DNA of 64,000 nucleotides from JAWKUK01 sp041398605 (GTDB lineage: Bacteria > Planctomycetota > UBA1135 > GCA-002686595). Made by a program: the position numbers and the translations under genes. The notes under the pieces were generated by a model. That model was not told the origin of the DNA. It saw nothing but the letters and a program-made list of their open reading frames with translations, and did no database searches. Shown piece by piece: positions 9,072 to 17,226 of this stretch; the stretch's first letter is position 1; each line of letters begins with the position of its first letter. Location: contig JAWKUK010000004.1 in the NCBI GenBank assembly GCA_041398605.1, positions 440,524 to 504,523 of the forward strand. The letters are read 5' to 3'.

Positions 9072-10159
9072 GGCCGCGGCGGCCGGCGCGCGCCCCGGGG
9101 CGGGGCCGGGCGGCCCACTTTGTGCCGCGTCCGCCCCGTGGTGTCCGCGCGGAAATCGAGGCTCGCGCGGCCCTCGACCTGGCCCCGAATGTCCTCGATG
9201 AGCTCCTCGAAGTTCTGGTACCGGAGCTCCGCCTCCTTGGCCATCATCTTCTCGATGAAGTACTGGACGTGCGGCGAGAGCCCGCGGCTCTTGAGCTCCG
9301 GTGACGACAGGCGCTCCATGACGTGCATGCGCAGCGTGTCGTCGTTGCAGTCGCCCTCGAACGGCAAGCGCCCGACGAGCAGCTGGAACAGGGTCACGCC
9401 GAGCGAATAGACGTCGCTGCGCACGTCCGCGCACGCGCCGCCCTCGGCCTGCTCGGGAGAGAGGTATTGCACGGTGCCGCGGGCCGTGTCGGCGGCGTCG
9501 ACGGCGTCCTGGGCAGCGCAGAAGCCCAGGTCGATCAGCTTCACCTGGCCATTGTTCCCGAGCATGATGTTGCCGGGCTTCACGTCGCGATGGACGAGGC
9601 CTTCGCTGGCGAGGTAGGCGAGGACCTCCGCGACCTCCAGGATGATGCGCAGGGCGCCCTCCTCCTCGAGCCCGTGGCCCTCGTCGAGGACCTCCAAGAG
9701 CGTGCGCCCATCGACGAGCTCGAGCCGCGCGAAATAGGTGTCACCGCTCTTCGCGGCGCCGTGCCCCGCGACGAGACCGGGGTGAGACAGGCGCTGCAGG
9801 GTCTTCGCCTCACGCACGAAGGCCTCGAGCTCGCTGCGCTTCATGGCCACGTCGGGGCGCAGCACCTTCAGCGCGAGCCCGCGCCCGGTCGCGAGCTCGC
9901 GCACGCGGAACACGTCGGCCGTCCCGCCGGTGCCAAGCCGCCCGAGGACCTCGTAGCCGGGGATCTCAGGGATCTCCCCAGCCCGCGTCCGCCGCAGCTT
10001 GGCGACCTTGCGCGCGTCCCAGCCGCTCAGGCCCTCGAGCACACCGTCGAGGGCCTCACCGCTGCGCAAACGAGGCACGATCGTCTCCGCTTGGGAGCGG
10101 GAGAGGTGGCCTCGGTGCACGAGGAGGGCGAGGAATTGGACGTCTTCTGCGGCGCTCAT
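9068..10159 (-). CDS. Soluble Ser/Thr protein kinase
   Basis: The 363-residue protein has a helical N-terminal part of about 60 residues with no known domain, then a Hanks-type kinase domain: GTGGTA glycine loop at 76-81, Lys98 in LALKVL, HRDVKPGN at 190-197 and DLG (instead of DFG) at 210-212. No membrane helix or extracellular sensor is visible, so it appears to be cytoplasmic; a basic, Pro/Arg-rich tail follows the kinase domain. The ATG at 10159 is preferred over upstream codons because the conserved N-terminal helix starts there. The gene heads the minus-strand run and is transcribed divergently from the Clp-like ATPase, sharing the intervening region of about 230 bases. Confidence 0.88.
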   Translation of the reverse strand: MSAAEDVQFLALLVHRGHLSRSQAETIVPRLRSGEALDGVLEGLSGWDARKVAKLRRTRAGEIPEIPGYEVLGRLGTGGTADVFRVRELATGRGLALKVLRPDVAMKRSELEAFVREAKTLQRLSHPGLVAGHGAAKSGDTYFARLELVDGRTLLEVLDEGHGLEEEGALRIILEVAEVLAYLASEGLVHRDVKPGNIMLGNNGQVKLIDLGFCAAQDAVDAADTARGTVQYLSPEQAEGGACADVRSDVYSLGVTLFQLLVGRLPFEGDCNDDTLRMHVMERLSSPELKSRGLSPHVQYFIEKMMAKEAELRYQNFEELIEDIRGQVEGRASLDFRADTTGRTRHKVGRPAPPRGARRPPRP

Positions 10160-10387
10160 CTCAGCCGCGATTGTAGGCGCCCTGCGCGCCACTTTCGCGC
10201 CCGATTGCCACATCCCCTGTACCCCGCCGGGACGCGGCGTGAGCCAGTACGGCGCAAGTTGCACGCGACGCGGGTGAAAGGCAACGAGCCGTCAAGATCG
10301 CAGCGCGGGGGCGCCGAACGGAGGCCTACACCGCGACCGGCGGTCATCTCTCTCTCTCGCTCACCACTCTCCCACGCCCCACCACCC

Positions 10388-11725
10388 TTGGCCGACCCCG
10401 CCCACGAGCGCAGCGTCTGGCGCTACTTCGACCTCGCGGACTGCTTCGTGCAGATCCTCCTCGTCGACGAGAGCGCCCTCAAGCTAGCTGACCGCCCCGG
10501 GATCAACCGCGCTGGTTATCGCCGGCTGGTGATCGACGCCTGCATGCCCGAGTTCCGCGGCGACGTCGAGCGCGCGATCGAGCGCCTCTTCCCCGAGGAC
10601 CCGCTCATGGTCGAGGACCTCCTCTACCAGCTGTGCATCGAGGTCAACCCGGGGCTCGACATCCACGAGGTGCGCCTGACCGTCGACGCGCCGAAGCATC
10701 GCCCGTCAGCGGCGCCGCGGGCCGTCTCTGAACACCACTCGCCGGAGGTCGAGGCGACCCTCGACCGCATCCGCGCGCGGGCTGTCTCGCTGGAGCGCCG
10801 CCTGCTCGACGAGGTGCTCGGTCAAGAGCGCGCCGTCGCGACGGTGGCACGGGTCGTGCGCGCCGCGGCGGCGGGCCTCAGTGAGCCGGGCAGGCCGCTG
10901 GGTTCGTTCCTCTTGACGGGGCGGACCGGCACGGGCAAGACCGAGCTCGCGCGTTGCCTCGCGCGCGGCCTGTTCGAGGGCGCTGAGCGGTGCCTGGTGC
11001 GGATCGACTGCTCGGAGTTCGCGCTCGCCCACGAGTATTCGAAGCTGATCGGATCGCCCCCCGGCTACGTCGGACATGACGATGGCGGCCAGCTCACCGA
11101 CGCGGTCTCGAAGAACCCCGAGTGCGTGGTGCTCTTCGACGAAGTCGAGAAGGCGCACCCGAAGCTGCACAACCTGATGCTTCAGGTGCTCGAGGACGGT
11201 GCGCTCACAGACGGCAAGGGCCGCCGCATCAGCTTCGCGCGCACGCTCGTGGTGATGACGTCGAACTGCGGCGCAGAGGACGTCGTCGCCGCGTCGAAGG
11301 CGATGGGCTTCGGGCGCGGCAGCTCTCTGACCCGCGCGAGCCTCGGGGACATCACGCAAGAGGCGTTGACGCGCACGTTCCCGCCCGAGTTCCTCGGCCG
11401 CATCGGCGACGTCGTCCTGTTCGACGAGCTGACGCCGGCCGTCGTCGAGCGCATCGCGTCGAAGAAGCTCTGTGAGCTCGGCAAGCGCGCGGTGTCGCGC
11501 GGGCTCGCCGTGCGCTTCACCCCGGCGGTCGCGCGTTGGCTCGCCGAGCGTGGCTACGCGCCGGACTCGGGCGCGCGCGAGCTGCGGCGCATCCTCGCGC
11601 GCGAGGTCGAGCCGAAGCTGTCGGAGCTCCTCTTGTCCGTTCGGCCAGGGACGAACCGCCACGCGCTCGTCCGCGTGAAGAGCGGAGCGCTCACGTTCGA
11701 CTTCGAGGACCGCGCCGCAGCGTAG
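10388..11725 (+). CDS. Single-ring Clp-like AAA+ ATPase with unusual N-domain
   Basis: From the proposed TTG start the product has 445 residues. Residues 1-100 form a domain I do not recognise (starting ADPAHERSVWRYFDLADCF). The rest resembles the second ATPase ring of ClpA/ClpB: Walker A GRTGTGKT at 178-185, pore loop SPPGYVGHDDGG around 223-234, Walker B VVLFDE at 247-252, sensor-1 TSN at 291-293, and a C-terminal small domain with DSGARELRRIL. There is only one AAA+ module, so it is not ClpB or ClpA; an unfolding or remodelling role is inferred. The start is uncertain: no ATG is available and GTG 10274 is also in frame. It sits back-to-back with the Ser/Thr kinase gene. Confidence 0.8.
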   Translation: MADPAHERSVWRYFDLADCFVQILLVDESALKLADRPGINRAGYRRLVIDACMPEFRGDVERAIERLFPEDPLMVEDLLYQLCIEVNPGLDIHEVRLTVDAPKHRPSAAPRAVSEHHSPEVEATLDRIRARAVSLERRLLDEVLGQERAVATVARVVRAAAAGLSEPGRPLGSFLLTGRTGTGKTELARCLARGLFEGAERCLVRIDCSEFALAHEYSKLIGSPPGYVGHDDGGQLTDAVSKNPECVVLFDEVEKAHPKLHNLMLQVLEDGALTDGKGRRISFARTLVVMTSNCGAEDVVAASKAMGFGRGSSLTRASLGDITQEALTRTFPPEFLGRIGDVVLFDELTPAVVERIASKKLCELGKRAVSRGLAVRFTPAVARWLAERGYAPDSGARELRRILAREVEPKLSELLLSVRPGTNRHALVRVKSGALTFDFEDRAAA

Positions 11726-11827
11726 CGGCCTGCTTCGACGCGGGCCTCGGGCGCCCCCGCGCGCTCCTAAGCGAGATTCGGACGCGACCCTGAACTCGCC
11801 TTGAACGAGGGCGGTAGGCTCGGCGCC

Positions 11828-13813
11828 ATGCTGAGCCCCGCCCTCCTCCTGATCGCATGCTCGTTGCAGCAAGCGCCGCCGACGACGCCCGCCTCCGAGC
11901 CCGTGGCGAAGCGCGGCGCCGACGACTTCCGCACCAACCGTCAAGGCGCCCGCGAGGTGCCGCTCACCGTCGAAGAGGACGCCTTCACCTTCGTCGTCTA
12001 CGGCGACCGGACGGGCGGGCCCGCGGACGGCGTCAAGATCCTCGCGGAGGCCGTCACCGAGACCAACCTGCTCGGGCCGGACCTCGTCATGACGGTCGGC
12101 GACCTCGTGCAGGGCTACAACGAGCGGCCAGAGTGGCTCACCCAGATGCGCGAGTACCGCGACATCATGGACCGCCTCGACTGCCGCTGGTTCCCGGTCG
12201 CAGGCAACCATGATGTCTATTGGCGCGGCGACGGCGAGCGCCCGGCGGCGGAGCACGAGGGCGACTTCGAGGCGCACTTCGGGCCGCTCTGGTACGCGTT
12301 CCGGCACAAGACGGCGTGGTTCATCGTGCTCTACACCGACGAGCCGAATCCGGCGACGGGCGAGCGCAACTTCAGCAAGCCCGAGAGCCAGAGGATGAGC
12401 CCCGAGCAGTTCACGTGGCTCGCAGAGACGCTCGAGCACACGCGCAGCGCGGAGCACGTGTTCGTGTTCTGCCACCACCCGCGCTGGACCGAGGGCAACT
12501 ACGGCGACGATTGGCGCCGCGTGCACGCGCTCCTCGTCGCGGCGGGCAACGTGACCGCCGTCTTCGGCGGGCACATCCACCGCATGCGCTACGACCCACA
12601 GGACGGCATCGAGTACTTCGCCGTCGCGACGATCGGCGGCGCGCAGAGCGGCAGCGTCCCCGAGGCGGGCTTCCTGCACTGCTACGACGTCGTGACGGTG
12701 CGCAAAGGCGGCATCGACCACGTCACCTACCCCGTCGGGAGCGGCTTCGACCCGCGCACGATCACGGGCGAGGTCAGCCTCGAGGCGCCCAAGCTCACGC
12801 GCGTCGAGCCCTTCTACCACGCGCGCCCGACGCTCTCCGCCGACGGCGCGGTCGCAGGCGCGTGGCGCGTGCGCCTCGCGAACCCGACCTCGCGCCCCGC
12901 GGAGCTCACGCTCACGCCGACGGCGAAGGACGGGCGCTGGACGCTCAACCCCGCGCGCATCGAGGCGGTGCTCGCGCCCGGGGAGCAGCGCACGTTCGAC
13001 ATCAGCGCAGCGCGGCGCGGCCCGTTCGACGCGGCCTTCGACGTGCCGGAGCTGGCGCTTGATTTTCGCTACCTCGCCGAGACGCGCGCGTTCACGATCC
13101 CGACGCGGCGCGTGCCGCTGGACCTGGACACGTCGGCGCTCGATATCGCGGCGGCATTGCCCGCGCCGGAGGGTGAGCGCGCGCTGGAGCTCTCGGGGGG
13201 CGCGTACGTCGGGTTCCCGGCGGCGGAGGTGGCCCTGCCAGACGGGCCGTTCACGCTGGAGACCTGGGTGCGCGCGGAGCGCTTCGCGAGCCGCCAGGGG
13301 CTCGTCGCCAAGACCGAGGGGTCCGAGTACAGCCTCTTCGCGAACGACGGGAAGCCCTCGTTCTCGGTGCACCTGTCCGGCGCGTACGTCGAGGTGTCCG
13401 CGGAGACGACGCGGCTCGAGGCGGGCCGCTGGCAGCACGTCGCGGGGGTCTTCGACGGCCAGGAGCTGCGCCTGTACGTCGATGGCGCGCTGGTCGCGAA
13501 GCGCGCGGGCGCAGGCCCTCGTAAGACCAATGAGCTGCCGCTGATCGTCGGCGGCGACGTCAGCAAGGACGGCGGCGCGAACTCGTGCCTCGACGGCGCC
13601 TTGGATGAAGTGCGGCTCTCGACGGGCGCGCGCTATACCGGGGAGCGCTTTACGCCGTCCCGCCGGCACGCGGCGGACACTGAGACGGTGCTCCTCTTGC
13701 ACATGGACGGCGCGCTCGGACCGTGGCTCTTCGACAGCTCGGCGCGCGGGCGCCGCGCGACGCTGCGCGCGGGCGCGCGCATCGCGGATCAAGTCGTGGC
13801 CGGCGCCCATTGA
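11828..13813 (+). CDS. Metallophosphoesterase lipoprotein with LamG domain
   Basis: The 661-residue product begins MLSPALLLIAC, a short lipobox signal with Cys11 as the lipidation site. A calcineurin-like phosphoesterase domain follows (about 50-310): YGDRTGG near 58-64, VGDLVQGY around 90-97, AGNHD around 125-129, FCHHPRW and FGGHIHRM supply the metal-binding Asp, Asn and His residues. A middle beta-rich region is followed by a C-terminal LamG/concanavalin-like domain from about residue 455, with FTLETWVRAERF, QHVAGVFDGQELRLYVDG and LDEVRLS. It probably acts on phosphate esters outside the inner membrane; the substrate is unknown. ATG 11828 is chosen because the lipobox signal starts there. 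Confidence 0.87.
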   Translation: MLSPALLLIACSLQQAPPTTPASEPVAKRGADDFRTNRQGAREVPLTVEEDAFTFVVYGDRTGGPADGVKILAEAVTETNLLGPDLVMTVGDLVQGYNERPEWLTQMREYRDIMDRLDCRWFPVAGNHDVYWRGDGERPAAEHEGDFEAHFGPLWYAFRHKTAWFIVLYTDEPNPATGERNFSKPESQRMSPEQFTWLAETLEHTRSAEHVFVFCHHPRWTEGNYGDDWRRVHALLVAAGNVTAVFGGHIHRMRYDPQDGIEYFAVATIGGAQSGSVPEAGFLHCYDVVTVRKGGIDHVTYPVGSGFDPRTITGEVSLEAPKLTRVEPFYHARPTLSADGAVAGAWRVRLANPTSRPAELTLTPTAKDGRWTLNPARIEAVLAPGEQRTFDISAARRGPFDAAFDVPELALDFRYLAETRAFTIPTRRVPLDLDTSALDIAAALPAPEGERALELSGGAYVGFPAAEVALPDGPFTLETWVRAERFASRQGLVAKTEGSEYSLFANDGKPSFSVHLSGAYVEVSAETTRLEAGRWQHVAGVFDGQELRLYVDGALVAKRAGAGPRKTNELPLIVGGDVSKDGGANSCLDGALDEVRLSTGARYTGERFTPSRRHAADTETVLLLHMDGALGPWLFDSSARGRRATLRAGARIADQVVAGAH

Positions 13814-13816
13814 TCG

Positions 13817-13857
13817 CCCCGCCGGGTGCGCTGCTGAGGCGAGGGCGGGGACCCGGC
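13817..13857 (+). terminator. GC-rich stem-loop after the metallophosphoesterase gene
   Basis: CCCCGCC (13817-13823) can pair with GGCGGGG (13844-13850), and alternatively GCCGGGT (13821-13827) with ACCCGGC (13851-13857). It begins three bases after the stop codon and lacks a U-tract, so termination is only a possibility. Confidence 0.3.
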
Positions 13858-13898
13858 CTGCGCAGCGCACTCAGCCCGTGCGCGCGGCCCTGCCCCGC

Positions 13899-13946
13899 CC
13901 CCAATCTGCTCCGACCCCACTCTGCTCAGACCCCAATATGCTCTAT
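13899..13946 (+). repeat. 16-bp tandem repeat, 3 units
   Basis: Three contiguous 16-bp units: CCCCAATCTGCTCCGA, CCCCACTCTGCTCAGA and CCCCAATATGCTCTAT. They lie 65 bases before the start of the foldase gene, in a non-coding stretch of about 200 bases. The unit is not a multiple of three. It could be a regulatory binding array or a neutral minisatellite. Confidence 0.7.
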
Positions 13947-14010
13947 CCCCGCGCCCCCGAGGGCGCCCCGTGACGCCGACGCGCAGGGCGGCTATGCTCC
14001 CTCCCCGCCG

Positions 14011-15435
14011 ATGTTCCACACCTTCGCCCTCGGCGCCGTGCTCACGGCGTCCGTCGTACTCGCTGCGCCTTCGGTGGCCACCCCGCCGCAGGACCCCCCC
14101 ATCGAAGCGGACCAGCCCGCCGCGCTGCCGCCCGACGCCGTAGCTGTCGCGGAGGGGCTCGCGCCGGTGACCGTCGCCGAGCTCGATGAGACGCTCCTGT
14201 GGCGCCACGCCCTCACGCAGCCCGGGCGCGCTGCGCTCCGCCAGCTGCTCGAGGTGCGGGTCCTCGACGCGCTCGCGGCAGAAAAGGGTGTGACCGTGAC
14301 GCCCGCGGACCTGAACGCGCGCTTCATGCAGCTCGACGCCGAGGCCCGCCAGTCGGGCGAAACCGAGGGCCTCGAAGCGTTCATCGTCGAACAAGGCGTC
14401 GACCGCGAGCAGTTCCGCGAGTACCTGCGCCTCGCGATCGTGCACGAGCGCCTGACGCGCGAAGCGCTCGGCCTGGACAAGGACGCCGTCGTCACGGCCG
14501 CGCAACAGGACGCCTGGCTGCGCGGCGCGCTCGAAGCGCGCCCGTACTCCGAGGAGCCGTTCCCCTACACAGACGGCGTCGTCGCGCGCAGCGGCGACGT
14601 CGCGATCGCGCGCGACGACTATCTGCAGCACATCCGCGGGCAGATGGAGAACGAGGTGCTGCGCGAGACCTGCTACCTCATGCTCCTCGAGCGCGCCGTC
14701 CGGCGGCGGCTCCCTGACCTCTCCGACGAAGGCGTCGTGCGCGCGCTCGACGCCGAGCTCGGCCGGCGTCGCGTCGAAGCCGGCGACGACCCGCGCTACC
14801 AAGGCGTGACCTACGAGCAGCTGCTCGAGGCCAAAGGGTTATCGCTCGACGCGCTGCGCCGGGACCCCGCGATCCGGTCCGCGGCGCTCGCCCACATGTT
14901 CGTCGATCGCTCGCAGGACGAAGCCGCGCTGCGCGCGACCTACGAGGCCGAGCGCGACTTCTTCGACGGCCTCTACGGCATGGGCGTCGAGGTCCGCGCC
15001 ATGATGCTGAACGCGACCGAGCGCCCGAACGAGATCCTGCGCCGCTCGTTCGAGGAGGCCGACGCGCGTCTGAACGAGCTGAAGCGGCAGATCGAGACGG
15101 CGGCGGACTTCGAGCGGATCGCAAAGGAGGTCAGCGACGACCGCGCGACCCGTGAGCGCGGCGGCCTCCTCGGCACGATCACGCGCGGCAACGTGCAGCT
15201 GCCCGCCGCCCTCAGGACGCCGATCTTCGAGCACCTCGACTCGCACGAAGGCGACGTCTCGAACACGATCCTCGGGCCGCTGCGCCTGCCGGGCGGCAGC
15301 GTCCTTGTGATGCTCGGCGCGCGGCGCCCTGCGCCGACCTGGGAGGGCATGCGCGAGAACGTCCACCGCGAGCTGCGCCGGCGCTTCCTCGAGGAGTGCC
15401 TCCCGCGCAACGTCGTCCATACCGCTTTCGACTGA
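14011..15435 (+). CDS. SurA/PrsA-like peptidyl-prolyl isomerase (foldase)
   Basis: The 474-residue protein has an N-terminal signal peptide (MFHTFALGAVLTASVVLAAP), a helical chaperone-like region (about 40-300) and a parvulin-like C-terminal domain: ADFERIAKEVSDDRATRERG, GLLGTITRG and an end of the PGGSVLVMLGAR type. SurA-like proteins assist folding of exported proteins in the periplasm. ATG 14011 fits the signal peptide; the frame is open upstream but without coding character. It lies 29 bases before the first EutN/CcmL gene and may be co-transcribed with the microcompartment genes, although a periplasmic foldase has no obvious place in a cytosolic organelle. Confidence 0.8.
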   Translation: MFHTFALGAVLTASVVLAAPSVATPPQDPPIEADQPAALPPDAVAVAEGLAPVTVAELDETLLWRHALTQPGRAALRQLLEVRVLDALAAEKGVTVTPADLNARFMQLDAEARQSGETEGLEAFIVEQGVDREQFREYLRLAIVHERLTREALGLDKDAVVTAAQQDAWLRGALEARPYSEEPFPYTDGVVARSGDVAIARDDYLQHIRGQMENEVLRETCYLMLLERAVRRRLPDLSDEGVVRALDAELGRRRVEAGDDPRYQGVTYEQLLEAKGLSLDALRRDPAIRSAALAHMFVDRSQDEAALRATYEAERDFFDGLYGMGVEVRAMMLNATERPNEILRRSFEEADARLNELKRQIETAADFERIAKEVSDDRATRERGGLLGTITRGNVQLPAALRTPIFEHLDSHEGDVSNTILGPLRLPGGSVLVMLGARRPAPTWEGMRENVHRELRRRFLEECLPRNVVHTAFD

Positions 15436-15464
15436 CCCCACGCCTCAACCGTACACTCACCGCC

Positions 15465-15761
15465 ATGCTGATCGGAGAAGTCGTGGGCAGCGTCGTCGCG
15501 ACGCGCAAGGACCCCGGGATCGGCGAGCGCAAGCTGCTCGTCGTGCAGATCCGTGACCACCTGAACCAGCCCAAGGACCAGTATGTCATCGCGGTGGACG
15601 CGGTCGGCGCCGGCCCTGGCGACATCGTGATGTACGCGGCAGGCTCCAGCGCGCGTCAGACCGAGTGGACGAAGGACAAGCCCTGCGACGCGGTGATCAT
15701 GGCGATCATCGACTCGTGGGACGTCGGCGGCGAGAACGTCTACGAGAAGTGGTCGGAGTAA
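15465..15761 (+). CDS. EutN/CcmL microcompartment shell vertex protein 1 (BMC-P)
   Basis: The 98-residue protein (MLIGEVVGSVVATRK.., DAVGAGPGDIVMYAAGSSAR, VIMAIIDSWDV) is a single EutN/CcmL domain of normal length. Such proteins form pentamers that cap the vertices of bacterial microcompartments. ATG 15465 is the natural start. It is first in a row of three similar but clearly distinct paralogues followed by a class II aldolase, the arrangement known from planctomycete microcompartments that degrade deoxysugars such as fucose and rhamnose. Confidence 0.93.
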   Translation: MLIGEVVGSVVATRKDPGIGERKLLVVQIRDHLNQPKDQYVIAVDAVGAGPGDIVMYAAGSSARQTEWTKDKPCDAVIMAIIDSWDVGGENVYEKWSE

Positions 15762-15771
15762 AGGGCCACCC

Positions 15772-16101
15772 ATGTACCTCGCGCGAGTGACCGGCCGCGT
15801 CGTTGCGTCGACCCGCTACCGCGGGCTCGGCGGCGTCAAGCTGCAGTGGATCCAGCCGCTCGACGAGCGCGGCGCGCCGGAGGGCGCGCAGCTCGTCGCG
15901 TGCGCAGCCCTCGATGTCGGCCCCGGGGACCTCGTGCACTTCATCGACGGCCGCGAGGCAGCCCTCGCGCTCCCAGACGAGACGTTTGTCCCCGTCGACG
16001 CGACGATCACAGGTTACGTCGAGCAGGCGCACGTGTTCGGGCGCGAGCTCACGGACCTTGACCCGGCGCCGGCGGGCAACCCACACGAGGGGCAGCGCTG
16101 A
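15772..16101 (+). CDS. EutN/CcmL microcompartment shell vertex protein 2 (BMC-P)
   Basis: A 109-residue EutN/CcmL domain: MYLARVTGRVVASTRYRGL, a core LDVGPGDLVHFIDGREAA and a C-terminal strand PVDATITGYVE. It differs enough from its neighbours to be a separate vertex paralogue rather than a recent duplicate. It starts 10 bases after gene 1 behind AAAGGG and its stop overlaps the next ATG by one base, so the genes are translated as one operon. Confidence 0.92.
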   Translation: MYLARVTGRVVASTRYRGLGGVKLQWIQPLDERGAPEGAQLVACAALDVGPGDLVHFIDGREAALALPDETFVPVDATITGYVEQAHVFGRELTDLDPAPAGNPHEGQR

Positions 16102-16436
16102 TGTTCCTCGCCGACGTCATCGGCACGGTGGTCTCACGCACCGAGCAGATCCCAGCCCTCGAGCGCCGCAGCTTGCTGCTCGTGCGCCCCGTCAAGCCCA
16201 ACGGCGACGCGGCGAGCGCGCGCCCGCGCATCGCGATCGATACGATCGGCGCAGGCGTCGGTGACCGCGTGCTGGTCATCGACGAGGGCAACTCGGGCCG
16301 CCAGATCCTCGGCGCGCCAGGCCCGCCACTCAAGGACGCGCCCGTCAAGACCCTCGTCGTCGGCTACGTCGACGCGGTCGAAGTGCGCGGCGCGGTCGTC
16401 TACGACCCGGCCACCGCCGCGCCCCCACGCCCATGA
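16101..16436 (+). CDS. EutN/CcmL microcompartment shell vertex protein 3 (BMC-P)
   Basis: A 111-residue EutN/CcmL domain: MFLADVIGTVVSRTEQ, DTIGAGVGDRVLVIDEGNSG, a typical pentamer-loop region, and TLVVGYVDAVEV near the C-terminus. It follows vertex gene 2 with a one-base overlap and overlaps the aldolase start by 4 bases (ATGA). Three vertex paralogues in one operon match the planctomycete/verrucomicrobial type of microcompartment locus. Confidence 0.92.
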   Translation: MFLADVIGTVVSRTEQIPALERRSLLLVRPVKPNGDAASARPRIAIDTIGAGVGDRVLVIDEGNSGRQILGAPGPPLKDAPVKTLVVGYVDAVEVRGAVVYDPATAAPPRP

Positions 16437-17134
16437 GCACCCACCCCGCTTGGAGCGACGAAGAGGCGCGCCTCCGCGCCGCGATCTGCCGCATCGGCGC
16501 GCTGTCCTACGAGCGCAACTACATCGTCGGCGCCGACGGCAACTTCTCTGCGCGCCTGCAGGACGGCGCGATCTTGATCACGCCCACCGGCGCGATGAAG
16601 GGCTTCCTGGAGCCCCACCAGCTCGCCAAGGTGGACCTGAACGGCCAACCGATCGACGGCGGCCCGCGCGCCTCGAGCGAGGTGGGGATCCACCTGATCG
16701 CCTACAAGCAGCGCCCGGACGTCCGCGCGATCTGCCACGCGCACCCGCCGCACGCAGTGGCGTTGACGATCGCCGGGATCGACATGCAGATGCCGATCAT
16801 CCCGGAGATCGTGACGACGATCGGCGGCATCCCGACCGCTGCGTTCGGTACGCCGGGCACGCCCGAGCTCGCGGACAGCATCAAGGACCTGGTGCGCTGC
16901 TCGGACGTCATGATGATGACGAACCATGGCTCGGTGACGCTCGGCGCGAACATCCTCGACGCCTACAAGAAGCTCGACATGCTCGAGCACACCGCGCGGA
17001 TCCTGTGGCTCGCCCACGTGGCGAAGGGCGGCCTCGAGCCGCTGCCCGACGAAGCGGTGCGGAAGATGCTCGCGACGCGCAAGATGCTCGGCATCACGAC
17101 GCGCAACACGCTCGAGAACGGCTGCGGGCTCTGA
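16433..17134 (+). CDS. Class II aldolase (L-fuculose/L-rhamnulose phosphate aldolase type)
   Basis: The 233-residue zinc-dependent aldolase has the family landmarks: GNFSAR near 36-41, ITPTGAMKG near 49-57, SSE at 81-83 with the probable acid/base Glu83, and zinc ligands His102 and His104 in CHAHPPH plus His165 in TNHG. These enzymes split fuculose- or rhamnulose-1-phosphate into dihydroxyacetone phosphate and lactaldehyde; which sugar is used here cannot be told. The C-terminal 30 residues (DEAVRKMLATRKMLG..) look like an amphipathic helix after the catalytic core and could be an encapsulation peptide. Its position directly after three shell genes supports an organelle-enclosed role. Confidence 0.9.
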   Translation: MSTHPAWSDEEARLRAAICRIGALSYERNYIVGADGNFSARLQDGAILITPTGAMKGFLEPHQLAKVDLNGQPIDGGPRASSEVGIHLIAYKQRPDVRAICHAHPPHAVALTIAGIDMQMPIIPEIVTTIGGIPTAAFGTPGTPELADSIKDLVRCSDVMMMTNHGSVTLGANILDAYKKLDMLEHTARILWLAHVAKGGLEPLPDEAVRKMLATRKMLGITTRNTLENGCGL

Positions 17135-17150
17135 GCGGCCGGGCGTGCCA

Positions 17151-17174
17151 GGCGCGCCTCGAGCCAAGCGCGCC
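17151..17174. terminator. Stem-loop between convergent genes
   Basis: GGCGCGC (17151-17157) and GCGCGCC (17168-17174) form a perfect 7-bp stem with a 10-base loop, in the 92-base gap between the aldolase and the convergent LamG gene. There is no U-tract on either strand; a bidirectional terminator is plausible but unproven. Confidence 0.4.
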
Positions 17175-17226
17175 CACCCCGGGCCTGCGCGCAGCCTCGA
17201 CAGAGGCCGCGCGCGCCCTCTGACGC

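Noticed and set aside
10706..13870. A 1,054-codon open frame on the minus strand
   Set aside because: It lies opposite the Clp-like ATPase and the phosphoesterase, both with clear motifs. Its translation is Arg/Ala/His-rich without domains; long antisense frames are expected at this GC content.
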